Virus record (IMG/VR): IMGVR_UViG_3300009285_007604
Coordinates: 1 to 25,753 of that record
From: a virus
Length of the DNA: 25,753 nt
Strand: one strand, 5' to 3'
Notes under the pieces: model-generated
Seen by the model: only the letters and a program-made list of their open reading frames with translations
Told to the model about the DNA's origin: nothing
Databases searched by the model: none
Program-made: the position numbers and the translations under genes
Part shown: piece after piece, positions 1 to 6,803 of the stretch
Layout: each line of letters begins with the position of its first letter
How positions within the stretch are numbered: position 1 is the stretch's first letter

Positions 1-1
1 T

Positions 2-277
2 CTACTTCTTTGCGTCTTCTCTTTCCTCTTTGCCTTTCTTTTCCCGTGGGAGTTTAACTACGCCGCTCGCGGAAAACCGCGCCACGCGAGGTTGGCCCAA
101 CGCCGACAAATCAAACTGCTCTACTTGCAAGCTTTCTCCACTTAACACGCCATGCTCTAGCGCCTCGCAAAGTCCCACCATCTTCCGCACAAGCGGTCTT
201 TTGCGCATCCCGCATGTTTTCAACCAAGTGTGGTGGTTCCTCTTTTTCGCCAGCTTCCTGCTTAACCGCTTCTTCAT
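2..277 (-). CDS. Small basic protein at the left edge
   Basis: A complete 91-residue frame with AGGAG 8 nt before its ATG; its TAG stop sits at 2-4. Both ends are Lys-rich (KKRLSRKLAKKR at the start, REKKGKEEREDAKK at the end) and the centre is hydrophobic and mixed. A nucleic-acid-binding role is possible, but there is no recognisable domain. Confidence 0.62.
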   Translation of the reverse strand: MKKRLSRKLAKKRNHHTWLKTCGMRKRPLVRKMVGLCEALEHGVLSGESLQVEQFDLSALGQPRVARFSASGVVKLPREKKGKEEREDAKK

Positions 278-301
278 GTTCTTTCTCCTGACCTTAATTG
301 G

Positions 302-580
302 TTACGTCGTTTCACTTTTGTATTTTTTCTCCCAGTAGCGCCGCGCCGCCGCGAGACACTTTTTGTGACGCACAACCCAGACGTTGCCGTGTGCGTCCAC
401 GGTATCGATCAGGCAGCCAAACATAGCACACCGACGATTAGCGCCGCCAAGCGGCGTCCGCAGGTGGCTACACACCCAGGGAGGCTTCTTGCTGTCTCGA
501 TTGCACGTCAACTCTTGCACCGCGTCGTCCAACACGCACACTTCTTGCTTACCGCGCTTTTCAAGAGTGATTCTGCGCAT
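302..580 (-). CDS. Cys- and Arg-rich protein of unknown function
   Basis: A 92-residue protein, AGGAG about 8 nt before the ATG. It holds six cysteines spread through the chain, without a clear CxxC pair, and a TVDAHGNVWVVRHKK segment that looks like a beta hairpin. The end is basic. A small DNA- or RNA-binding role is possible; no family is recognised. Confidence 0.6.
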   Translation of the reverse strand: MRRITLEKRGKQEVCVLDDAVQELTCNRDSKKPPWVCSHLRTPLGGANRRCAMFGCLIDTVDAHGNVWVVRHKKCLAAARRYWEKKYKSETT

Positions 581-590
581 TTGTTTTCTC

Positions 591-887
591 CTAACTCTTG
601 GCTAAGTTCTGCAAACGACATTGCCGCAATCCCGCCACTGTCCAAACTGCCACACCTGGCGTCGGCGCTTCGCCAATTAGCCTATAGCTACCATCATCTC
701 TGACGTGGTTCATCAACCGCAGCCCTTCCATGAGAGAAAGACCAAGCGCTCTAGCGTGTCGTCGCGCTGCCTTGACCGCCTGCGCTCGCGTCACGTAAAC
801 ACGCTGCACGCTCATCAATTCAACAACGTACACGGTAGCGCGGTACACGGTAGCACGACGCTTGCCGTGTTTTCCTCTTCCGCTCAT
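591..887 (-). CDS. Small basic protein
   Basis: A 98-residue protein with GAGGAG upstream of the ATG. The first 20 residues are Arg/Lys-rich and contain a small direct repeat (RATVYRATVY). The middle has a basic helix (RAQAVKAARRHARALGLS). It could bind nucleic acid. No family is recognised. Confidence 0.6.
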   Translation of the reverse strand: MSGRGKHGKRRATVYRATVYVVELMSVQRVYVTRAQAVKAARRHARALGLSLMEGLRLMNHVRDDGSYRLIGEAPTPGVAVWTVAGLRQCRLQNLAKS

Positions 888-890
888 GTT

Positions 891-1154
891 TCAGGTCTCC
901 TCTTCGGATGAGTCTTCGTTGTCGGGATAACCGCCGAGCAGCATGAAGGGGTTAGTCGGCAAAGCTTTGAGCGTAACGTGAAGTTCAAGATGCGCCGCTG
1001 GAATTAACGGCGCGGCGTCCGCTTTCGCCTGAGTAACGTGCAAACTGCCATGCAAACTCTCCACGTCGAAGATGTCTTTCGTTTCCCCATCAACCACAAT
1101 CAAGATTTGAATTTCCCGTTCGCGCGCCTCTTCGATCTTCACTCGTTTTTTCAT
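891..1154 (-). CDS. Unknown 87-residue protein
   Basis: The ATG has AAAGGA 8 nt upstream. The protein is basic at the start (MKKRVKIEEARERE), then has several strand-like segments (QILIVVDG, LHVTL) and an acidic tail (NEDSSEEET). No known motif is seen. It ends 3 bp before the next gene. Confidence 0.62.
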   Translation of the reverse strand: MKKRVKIEEAREREIQILIVVDGETKDIFDVESLHGSLHVTQAKADAAPLIPAAHLELHVTLKALPTNPFMLLGGYPDNEDSSEEET

Positions 1155-1205
1155 TACCGTGTTCCTTTCACTAACGCTTCGGTTTTTCCGACTCGCGCGC
1201 GCCGA

Positions 1206-1673
1206 CTACAAAACGCGGTCGGCTTTCGACAGACGTTTACGCACTCGCATTAGCAACTTGCCAAGATTGTTTTCGCCACAGCCAGTGCGCAAATCCACTC
1301 CCCAGAACTCGTCGCCGTGGACGTTGCCTTCAATAATCTCGCGCGGCTTCGTCGCCAAGAGACTTGCGCACAATTTCGGCTTGCTGAATTTCTGCCACAG
1401 CAAGTCAGCCATGATCCTCACGTTGACCTTTCGCCAATCCTGCCGCTGCAAACCCAATTTAGCGTATTCACGCGCCAAGTATCTTGCCGCGCGCGGCGTC
1501 TTAGCGCAGCGAATTGCGCGCCGGCAGTCAGCATCTTCAAACTTCGCCGCCTGGTAGGCATGTTCGACCGTCGGGTAGAAGTCTCGTCCGACCAGTTTAA
1601 CCGTCACTGGCCAGAAGTTGCTCAACCAGGCAAACTCGCCACGAAAACGATTGATCGACGCTTGTTCACTCAT
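1206..1673 (-). CDS. NADAR-family ADP-ribose glycosidase (YbiA/DUF1768-like)
   Basis: A 155-residue protein with all main features of the NADAR family: FRGEFAWLSNFWP (10-22), YPTVEHAYQAAKF (33-45, with the conserved Glu), the IIEGN turn (113-117), FWGVDLRTG (123-131) and GENNLGKLLMRVR (133-145). NADAR proteins cleave N-glycosidic bonds in riboflavin intermediates and remove ADP-ribose from guanine in DNA. In a phage it may undo host ADP-ribosylation of DNA (DarT-type defence) or act on NAD-derived molecules. The ATG at 1673 follows AGGGGA; an upstream ATG lies inside the previous gene. Confidence 0.9.
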   Translation of the reverse strand: MSEQASINRFRGEFAWLSNFWPVTVKLVGRDFYPTVEHAYQAAKFEDADCRRAIRCAKTPRAARYLAREYAKLGLQRQDWRKVNVRIMADLLWQKFSKPKLCASLLATKPREIIEGNVHGDEFWGVDLRTGCGENNLGKLLMRVRKRLSKADRVL

Positions 1674-2016
1674 CGCTATTCCCCTTTTGCTTAAATTCGA
1701 GATGTTTTTGCAGGTCTTGCGCACGCCGCGTTTCAAACTCTCGCTCGCGCTCCAACAACTGCTCGACTGTCAAGCCAGCCAAGCGCGCCAACTTCTCTTG
1801 CTTTTCCCGTGGTAACTCTTTCAAAGCAATTCCTCCCCCGGAACAAAAGCGCCGCCACAACTCGCACCACTTTTTGCTGTCGTGTTCTTGCAGCTTCACT
1901 GCTTCGCACGCCAGTTGGAAAGCGCGAATCTTTCTTGTTCCGTCAGCACGAACCATCCAACAACTCTCGCTATCGTTATCTGCCAACAACACGTCCACAA
2001 AGCCACACAATTGCAT
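1666..2016 (-). CDS. Unknown 116-residue protein
   Basis: The ATG has AAGGAA about 10 nt upstream. The N-terminal third seems strand-rich (FVDVLLADND). The C-terminal half is a long charged helix (LPREKQEKLARLAGLTVEQ and beyond) that may form a coiled coil. The stop overlaps the NADAR gene start by 8 bp. No family is recognised. Confidence 0.62.
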   Translation of the reverse strand: MQLCGFVDVLLADNDSESCWMVRADGTRKIRAFQLACEAVKLQEHDSKKWCELWRRFCSGGGIALKELPREKQEKLARLAGLTVEQLLEREREFETRRAQDLQKHLEFKQKGNSDE

Positions 2017-2043
2017 TTTGCGCAGTTCCTTCCGAGTAGAAAA

Positions 2044-2182
2044 ATGATCCGACTGTCTCGTAGCAGCGTTACGTAGCCAAAGAGTTCGGTAATGCCTTTA
2101 CCGCAAAGAAGCAAACAGCGTGGCGGAAGACACCACTCGGCGTGCGCCACTCACGTTCGAGCAGTTGCAGCAGTCGGATCAT
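2044..2182 (-). repeat. 12-bp inverted repeat with nested hairpins
   Basis: ATGATCCGACTG (2044-2055) is perfectly complementary to 2171-2182, enclosing 115 nt. Inside, read on the minus strand, lie GTGGCG/CGCCAC and CGGTAA/TTACCG hairpins and a weaker CGTA/TACG pair. The distal arm is followed by TTTTT. It could be a structured RNA leader or terminator; chance cannot be excluded. Confidence 0.45.
2069..2182 (-). CDS. Possible 37-residue peptide
   Basis: A short frame begins MIRLLQLLEREWRTPSG and ends with TAA in the largest non-coding gap of the left half. Its ATG lies inside one arm of a 12-bp inverted repeat. It has no Shine-Dalgarno site, so it may be only a by-product of a structured RNA element. 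Confidence 0.25.
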   Translation of the reverse strand: MIRLLQLLEREWRTPSGVFRHAVCFFAVKALPNSLAT

Positions 2183-2188
2183 CTTGGG

Positions 2189-2437
2189 TCAACACCTCGG
2201 ATGTTCATCCTCGTAAACGCGCCGCCACTCGGCAACCGCGCCTACCGCAAAGTCACTAAGCAAAAACCTGGCGTGCAGTTGCTTGAACAACTGCACACAC
2301 ACGTCTTCATAATGCTCTTGACTCACGTCCCGCGCTTGTTCGAGCACCGTCATCAACATTTCCCCTCTGGTTCGCGCCATAACCGCCAACGCATCGCTTG
2401 TTGTCGGCGCAACCAACTCCAACTTATTCTCTGGCAT
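2189..2437 (-). CDS. Unknown 82-residue helical protein
   Basis: The ATG at 2437 follows AAAGGAGG with 5 nt spacing and is chosen over an ATG eight codons upstream. The protein is mostly helical with a mixed charge (ALAVMARTRGEMLMTVLEQ). No motif is recognised. It ends just before a 172-bp region with an inverted repeat. Confidence 0.62.
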   Translation of the reverse strand: MPENKLELVAPTTSDALAVMARTRGEMLMTVLEQARDVSQEHYEDVCVQLFKQLHARFLLSDFAVGAVAEWRRVYEDEHPRC

Positions 2438-2711
2438 CTCTTCCTCCTTTACCGTAGACATCGCGTAACCACTGCTGCTGCTTGCGCTGGTCCCGCTTCT
2501 CCCACACCCAACACGTAAGCAACACGACTGGCCATGCTAACAAGATGACAAGAAAACTGCTCCACTTACGCCACGGCCAACCGCGCAACTCTGGATCAAC
2601 CAGCGCCGGACACGCGATACGCCAACCAACCGCGACGTAGGAAACCAGCGCCAACACGACCCAGAACAAGACAGTCCAGAACCACGATAGTTCACCATTA
2701 ACGTAAAACAT
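2424..2711 (-). CDS. Small two-helix membrane protein, Trp-rich
   Basis: A 95-residue protein with AGGAG 9 nt before the ATG. Two hydrophobic segments (about 9-31 and 51-68) are very rich in Trp, Val and Leu, with a short Pro-containing loop between, and a basic C-terminal tail (EKRDQRKQQQW). This is a small membrane protein; superinfection exclusion or holin functions are possible but unsupported. It overlaps the neighbours by 14 bp on both sides. Confidence 0.65.
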   Translation of the reverse strand: MFYVNGELSWFWTVLFWVVLALVSYVAVGWRIACPALVDPELRGWPWRKWSSFLVILLAWPVVLLTCWVWEKRDQRKQQQWLRDVYGKGGRDARE

Positions 2712-2973
2712 GCTCGCGTGCTCCTAAAAAGACGCGCAAACTACGCCGCGCTAACCTTTTACGTTGCCAGCCAACCGGCGACGGCCTGACTGACCACCGC
2801 GCGCCGCGAAAGCTGATTTCAAGGTAGTATGCGTCATAGATGCGCGTCATGGCCTGCTCTAGCAAACGCCACTGTTGCCAGTAACGCTGCTCAGTGATCC
2901 TCCCCTTCCGGTTGAGCTGGTGAAGCTCCTGTATCCGTTGATGCAGTTTTTGCAACCGCTCCACCGCTCCCAT
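2698..2973 (-). CDS. Small helical basic protein
   Basis: The ATG at 2973 follows AAAGGAG by 7 nt, so it is preferred over the longer frame. The 91-residue product has a heptad-like N-terminal helix (AVERLQKLHQRIQELHQL), suggesting a coiled coil, followed by a basic end with many Arg. It lies partly inside the preceding gene (83 bp overlap) in another frame. Function is unknown. Confidence 0.62.
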   Translation of the reverse strand: MGAVERLQKLHQRIQELHQLNRKGRITEQRYWQQWRLLEQAMTRIYDAYYLEISFRGARWSVRPSPVGWQRKRLARRSLRVFLGAREHVLR

Positions 2974-3226
2974 CAGTCTGCTCCTTTCGCAACTCCGCGT
3001 AGCAGCGCTCGCACGTATCGTAATCGCCGTCCTCACCGACGCTGTGCATCATCTGTGCGCTATCTACAAAATCATTGCAGCTCCCACAGCACTCTACGTC
3101 CAACAAATCTCTCGCCCACCAAAACCAAAGCGTCGGCACTGACGGAGGCGGTACTCCTATTGCAGCACATTCGGCTTTCGCCGCCGCGATTACCTCTTCG
3201 TGCGTCTTGAAGCGCAACTCGCTCAT
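2891..3226 (-). CDS. Cys-rich protein, possible zinc finger
   Basis: A 111-residue protein coupled to the methylase gene (ATGA) with GAGGG upstream. Residues 46-75 hold CCGSC and CERC separated by about 22 residues, a likely treble-clef or zinc-ribbon site. The last 30 residues are low-complexity (Thr, Gly, Ala, Pro). It overlaps the next gene by 83 bp, unusually long for this window. No family name can be given. Confidence 0.68.
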   Translation of the reverse strand: MSELRFKTHEEVIAAAKAECAAIGVPPPSVPTLWFWWARDLLDVECCGSCNDFVDSAQMMHSVGEDGDYDTCERCYAELRKEQTDGSGGAVAKTASTDTGASPAQPEGEDH

Positions 3227-3888
3227 ATCGCCCTCTTCAAAACGAGCTTCTTCTTGCCGCTGGCTTGCTCCGCAGCGTACTTTTCACGGTTTGCTTTCGC
3301 AGCGATTCGCCGATGCTCGTTCTCCGCCTTTTGCTCGTGCTTCGTCGGCAAGCCGTAGCCGAACACGAACTTCGGTCCACCAACCGGCAACGCTGTGCTG
3401 CGGTAGACCACGAGCACCGACGGAAACGGCGCGGCGGCGTCGCGGCCAGAGAACTTTAGTCTACCCTTACAGAAACGAATCTCGTGCGCCAACACCGCAA
3501 CGCTGTGCCACCACGCGGTATCCGTGCGCGCCGGTAGCAACAGCGCGACAGTACACTCGCGCGTAGCAACACCACTCGACCCAGCCAGGTACGGCAAAGC
3601 GCTTGCCGCAGCAGCGCGTGTCTCCGCGTATGCCTTGTACAGCCACTTGCCAACTCCACGCCCGTAAGGTGGATTAACGAACACGACCTCATTCTGCCAC
3701 GGCTGTTTCAGGCCATTATCCTCTCTCGTGAAAAATCGAAACACCTTGGCGTTTTTCGGCGTTGCGGCGGCGTCCAACGTAAACAGAAACTCACGCTTGA
3801 GTAGATCGAAGAACTCTTGGGGAGTCCCAATCTCGGACTTGCCTACCGGCTTCGTTGAGAACATCACTCTCCGCGTCTGCTTATCCAT
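3223..3888 (-). CDS. Phage-type DNA N6-adenine methyltransferase
   Basis: A 221-residue enzyme of the phage Dam family (PF05869 type). It has FFDLLKREFLFTLDAAA (26-42), NAKVFRFFTRED (46-57), the catalytic NPPYG (72-76), then LLPARTDTAWWH (about 117-128) and GRLKF (142-146). The family methylates adenine, usually to block host restriction or mark phage DNA. It needs no cognate endonuclease, and none is present. Translation is coupled to the basic protein upstream (AAGGTG site inside that gene) and to the next gene by an ATGA overlap. Confidence 0.92.
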   Translation of the reverse strand: MDKQTRRVMFSTKPVGKSEIGTPQEFFDLLKREFLFTLDAAATPKNAKVFRFFTREDNGLKQPWQNEVVFVNPPYGRGVGKWLYKAYAETRAAAASALPYLAGSSGVATRECTVALLLPARTDTAWWHSVAVLAHEIRFCKGRLKFSGRDAAAPFPSVLVVYRSTALPVGGPKFVFGYGLPTKHEQKAENEHRRIAAKANREKYAAEQASGKKKLVLKRAI

Positions 3889-4598
3889 CAGTTCACCTTT
3901 TTCTTCGCCTGCTTAACCGGCGTAATCTTCTTTTTCGGCGCGATCTTTTTCTTCGCCTGCTTGACCGGCGCGGCCTTGGCTTTGGCCTTAACCACCGACT
4001 GCTTTTTCTTTTCCTGGCGCGGCTTGTCCTTCGCATCGTAGGGGATAAGGTTGCCGTTCTTGTCCAACCGCGCCGGCTTGCCAAGCGGCGCGTACTTCAG
4101 CGTGGTCTTGTCTTTAGCCTTAACCACCGACTGCTTCTCCGCCTGTGCAACAATCGGCTCCGCCGCCTTGACCGCCTGCAATTCGACCGGCGTCGGCTTG
4201 AACGTCGCTCTTGTCGGGCCGGATTTGAGCACCAACGGTAGTCTCTTCGTCGGCTCAATTGTTTTTGCCGTCTTCGGTTTTGCTTTCAACGTGGCAATTG
4301 GCGCAGCGCTGGCCAATGCCGGCTTCGTCTTGCGCTGCGAAAGCAACTTCACCGCCGTAACACTCAGACCAACGAAACGCAGCTCCATCGTTTCACGCTC
4401 CCACGCCTTCGGCGAAGTACGCCGCAGATTGAAGTGAAAAGCCGTTTCGCCGCCAGCTCCGGGGATTTTGCTGACGCTGTAGACGTAGCCTTCGCAAATG
4501 CGGCCTTTCGGCGTCTCAATTTTGATGTAGTCGCCTTTGACGACCTTCTCCAACTTCGCGGCTTCGGCCTTGTCCGGCACTCGAAATCTGTTTGCCAT
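3888..4598 (-). CDS. Histone H1-like basic protein with folded N-terminus
   Basis: The ATG at 4598 has AAGGAG 10 nt upstream. The frame upstream crosses the UDG gene and is rejected. Residues 1-85 look like a small beta domain (KGDYIKIETPKGRI, EGYVYSVSKIPG), perhaps SH3/KOW-like. Residues 90-236 are low-complexity, rich in Lys, Ala and Pro, with internal repeats: KQSVVKAK appears twice and PVKQAKKK twice. This is the composition of bacterial histone-like tails, so the protein probably coats or condenses DNA, or tethers a DNA-binding enzyme. The stop shares bases with the Dam start (TGATG), so it is co-translated with a DNA methylase. Confidence 0.68.
   Translation of the reverse strand: MANRFRVPDKAEAAKLEKVVKGDYIKIETPKGRICEGYVYSVSKIPGAGGETAFHFNLRRTSPKAWERETMELRFVGLSVTAVKLLSQRKTKPALASAAPIATLKAKPKTAKTIEPTKRLPLVLKSGPTRATFKPTPVELQAVKAAEPIVAQAEKQSVVKAKDKTTLKYAPLGKPARLDKNGNLIPYDAKDKPRQEKKKQSVVKAKAKAAPVKQAKKKIAPKKKITPVKQAKKKVN
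3901..4145 (-). repeat. Imperfect direct repeats coding Lys-rich motifs
   Basis: CTTCGCCTGCTTAACCGGCG near 3904 recurs near 3954 with one change, and TTAACCACCGACTGCTT recurs near 3989 and 4121. They encode the paired PVKQAKKK and KQSVVKAK motifs of the basic protein. The repeats indicate growth of the tail by duplication. Confidence 0.7.
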
Positions 4599-4647
4599 GT
4601 TCTCTGCTCCTTCGTTTGATTGTTCCGACTTCCGACTAACGATTACG

Positions 4648-4676
4648 AGATTAGCGACCATTACGCGATTTGTCAA
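4648..4676 (-). promoter_or_regulatory. Possible sigma-70-type promoter ahead of the basic protein gene
   Basis: On the minus strand a perfect TTGACA (4676-4671) is followed after 17 bp by TAATCT (4653-4648), right at the end of the UDG gene and about 50 bp before the next start. The -10 element matches the consensus only partly, so activity is uncertain. Confidence 0.35.
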
Positions 4677-5217
4677 GCATCTTTTTCGCTGCTTGCAAGT
4701 CGCGTAAAAACAACTTGGTCTCGTTGCGCTTGGCGCGCAACAGGTAGGCTGGGTGATACGTGACCAGCGTAGGGATCGGCGCGCGTTCAATCCACTCGCC
4801 ACGCAAAAGTCTGACCGACGGCTTAGCGTAATTCGGCGTAACCAAGCGCGCCGCCGTTGCACCGAGTATTACGACTACCGCTGGCTTGCGCAACCGTAAC
4901 TCCAGGTGCAGGTACGGCAGGCAAGCGCGTAAACAGTCAACTACGTCTTCTGGTAGTTTGTTGTTCTTTGGGCGACATTTGAGCGCATTGGCGATGTAAA
5001 CCTCGTCGCGCGTCAGACCAACTGCGGCGAACGCTTCGTCAAGTTTCTTTCCCGCGCGTCCAACAAACGGCTCGCCAAGTCGGTCTTCATCCGCACCGGG
5101 AGCTTCGCCAACGAAAAACAAGCCACCGCCTCGACCTTTTCCCCACAAACAGACTGTCCGTGCATCGCGCTGTAAATGGCAGCGCGTACAGCGGTCATTC
5201 CGCAGAAACAATTTCAT
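4651..5217 (-). CDS. udg: Uracil-DNA glycosylase, family 4/5 (iron-sulphur type)
   Basis: A 188-residue glycosylase that removes uracil from DNA. GEAPGADED (37-45) and GEPFVGRAGK (48-57) form the uracil-pocket motif 1, and TYHPAYLLR (153-161) is motif 2. Cysteines 10 and 13 near the N-terminus, together with 81 and 95 or 99, match the four ligands of the [4Fe-4S] cluster. Its presence implies that phage DNA carries thymine rather than uracil and is repaired after cytosine deamination. No strong ribosome site is seen; the 23-bp overlap with the previous gene suggests coupling. A possible promoter lies at its end. Confidence 0.93.
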   Translation of the reverse strand: MKLFLRNDRCTRCHLQRDARTVCLWGKGRGGGLFFVGEAPGADEDRLGEPFVGRAGKKLDEAFAAVGLTRDEVYIANALKCRPKNNKLPEDVVDCLRACLPYLHLELRLRKPAVVVILGATAARLVTPNYAKPSVRLLRGEWIERAPIPTLVTYHPAYLLRAKRNETKLFLRDLQAAKKMLDKSRNGR

Positions 5218-5434
5218 AGAGGCTCACGAAGAGTACGAGCGGCCAGCACAGCGCCAAGCCGGCGATTGCCGCCGCCAGTTCCAGAGAAGGTGGTTCATCG
5301 GGCATTACGTGCAACGCTTGTACGTAAATGTACGACGCCATAAGTAGAGCGCCAATTGCGTATACGGAGAGTGCGAGTTGCATAAAAAGATGCGGCGGGA
5401 AACGAGCTGAGGTGCAATTCTGCTCGAATCCCAC
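5195..5434 (-). CDS. Small two-helix membrane protein
   Basis: If the GTG at 5434 is used the protein has 79 residues, with an AAAGG element about 13 nt upstream; the ATG at 5383 (62 residues) is the alternative, but it lacks any site. Two hydrophobic segments, about residues 19-40 and 53-74, should cross the membrane with a short loop between (LHVMPDEPPSLE). A small inner-membrane protein near packaging and repair genes is not diagnostic; a holin or spanin cannot be claimed. It overlaps the UDG gene by 23 bp. Confidence 0.58.
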   Translation of the reverse strand: MGFEQNCTSARFPPHLFMQLALSVYAIGALLMASYIYVQALHVMPDEPPSLELAAAIAGLALCWPLVLFVSLYEIVSAE

Positions 5435-5458
5435 CGCGTTGCCGGCCTTTCCCGCCTG

Positions 5459-5713
5459 CTAATGGCGGTCGTATTGCTGCGCCAGGCAGCCGGTGTAGAA
5501 CTTGAGATACGTCGGGTCCGCGTTGAGCGCTGCCGCGCACGCCACGGCCTCGGCGTTCGTAGTGAAGAACGCCAACTTGACCGGCGCGCCGCCAAGATTG
5601 CTCGACGGGGGATTACCGCGCCAAACCACCGGCTTGAACAGATCCACGATTTCATCCGTCGCGCCGTCCACGGTTGTTCCGTACACGGCGAACATCGTTG
5701 CGGGTGCTACCAT
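5459..5713 (-). CDS. Unknown 84-residue protein
   Basis: The ATG at 5713 has AAGGAG 8 nt upstream; an earlier ATG at 5752 overlaps the preceding gene and has no site, so it is not chosen. The protein begins with a likely beta strand (TMFAVYGTTVDG) and later has an Ala-rich helix (AEAVACAAALNADP). The pattern of a short strand-helix protein resembles small phage proteins of unknown role. No family is recognised. Confidence 0.65.
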   Translation of the reverse strand: MVAPATMFAVYGTTVDGATDEIVDLFKPVVWRGNPPSSNLGGAPVKLAFFTTNAEAVACAAALNADPTYLKFYTGCLAQQYDRH

Positions 5714-5745
5714 TTGTTTGTCTCCTTCTGTTCGAGTTAACTTGT

Positions 5746-6795
5746 TCACCATCGCATTGCAATTTTCTTTATAGCCTCCTCCTGCTTCTCTGTCAAGATG
5801 CGCCGACTGGCCTGTTCCTCGACACTCGCCAAAAACTCGACTTCCCACGCCGTCAAATCCGGCATCTTGCGCAACAGTGGAATAAGCGCCTGATACGTTA
5901 TCGGGCAAGCTGTTCCCGTTAGCGTACCTTTTACCGCAAAGCGCGTCGTCACAGCAGTCAGCACGTCCAACGACAGCGCTTGCGTGAATTGGCGACCACG
6001 CTGACGCATAACTCCTGCCTCAACCGGCGGCGGTAGCGGTTCTTCAATCATCTCCGGCGGTTTCCAACTAACGGGGAACAGCGGCTTCTTCTTTTGCCGT
6101 TTCTGCACGTCTTCTTCTAGCCGCATCGCTAAGTTCTCCTTTACGACGCTATCAAGATCACTCATGCCAGTATTCTCCAATTGGTTGTCATCAAAAATCC
6201 GTTTGCGTAACCAATTCCCGCTCACCTCTAACACCGCAGTGGCTACTCCGACGGGCGTTTGCAAACCGCCAAGTTGCGCCAAGCCAGTCAGCGGTACGCC
6301 AATCTGCGGCGACTTCGCGTTACCGTGAAAAGACAAGTTGTTCGCAACTTGTGGACTTGGAGCCTCAATTTCTAACGGGTGGTCTATGCTAAGCCACTGC
6401 TCGAAAAGACGGGAAACGCGGTCGTTCGACGCTTTTATCGCCGCCGCTTCTTTAAGCTGCAACGCTATCTGATGCTCCGCGAGCACCGTGGGCTGTTCCT
6501 TGTCCAGCCATTCCCGAAACTCCTTTAGCAAAGCTTCGTCATGCACGCTTTTTAATACGTGCAACTCCAAACGATAACGCCGATACAGCGCCACGGATTC
6601 GTTGACAGCCTGCAACAATTTGTTTTGGTAACTCGACCACTCTTTGACGTAAACGTAATCCGCCAAACGACGTAAATTCGTCGCGTAAAGCGGCTCGCGC
6701 TCAGTAAGCCAATTAAGAAACTTCAACAGCAAGTCCGTTGTCACGCCGAGACCGACCTTCTCCAGCGCCTCGCGTATTGCAAGATCCAAGGTCAT
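5746..6795 (-). CDS. Unknown 349-residue protein following terL
   Basis: The ATG at 6795 lies 8 nt after a GGGGTGA segment. The N-terminal half (to about 165) is predicted to be mostly helix. The middle (165-260) is rich in Gly, Leu and Pro and holds a putative hydrophobic stretch. The end (about 325-347) has AWEVEFLASVEEQ followed by LTEKQEEAIKKI, a short pattern also seen at the ends of some phage and plasmid DNA-processing proteins. It is too short for a usual portal protein and lacks nuclease motifs. Location after terL would allow a packaging or head role, but I cannot assign one. Confidence 0.7.
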   Translation of the reverse strand: MTLDLAIREALEKVGLGVTTDLLLKFLNWLTEREPLYATNLRRLADYVYVKEWSSYQNKLLQAVNESVALYRRYRLELHVLKSVHDEALLKEFREWLDKEQPTVLAEHQIALQLKEAAAIKASNDRVSRLFEQWLSIDHPLEIEAPSPQVANNLSFHGNAKSPQIGVPLTGLAQLGGLQTPVGVATAVLEVSGNWLRKRIFDDNQLENTGMSDLDSVVKENLAMRLEEDVQKRQKKKPLFPVSWKPPEMIEEPLPPPVEAGVMRQRGRQFTQALSLDVLTAVTTRFAVKGTLTGTACPITYQALIPLLRKMPDLTAWEVEFLASVEEQASRRILTEKQEEAIKKIAMRW

Positions 6796-6803
6796 GTTTG
6801 TTG

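Noticed and set aside
1155-1205. Possible terminator after the NADAR gene
   Set aside because: Only a 4-bp stem (TCGG/CCGA) is present, too weak to call.
1896-2150. 84-residue minus-strand ORF over the 2.0-2.15 kb gap
   Set aside because: It starts at a GTG without a ribosome site, runs mostly through the following gene in another frame, and has a Cys/Trp-rich random-looking composition.
2120-2518. 132-residue plus-strand ORF
   Set aside because: It lies opposite well-supported minus-strand genes with good ribosome sites, and its composition (Arg, Pro, His) is that of a shadow frame.
4599-4862. N-terminal extension of the basic protein frame to 4862
   Set aside because: It crosses the end of the UDG gene in another frame and lacks a ribosome site, while the internal ATG at 4598 has AAGGAG.
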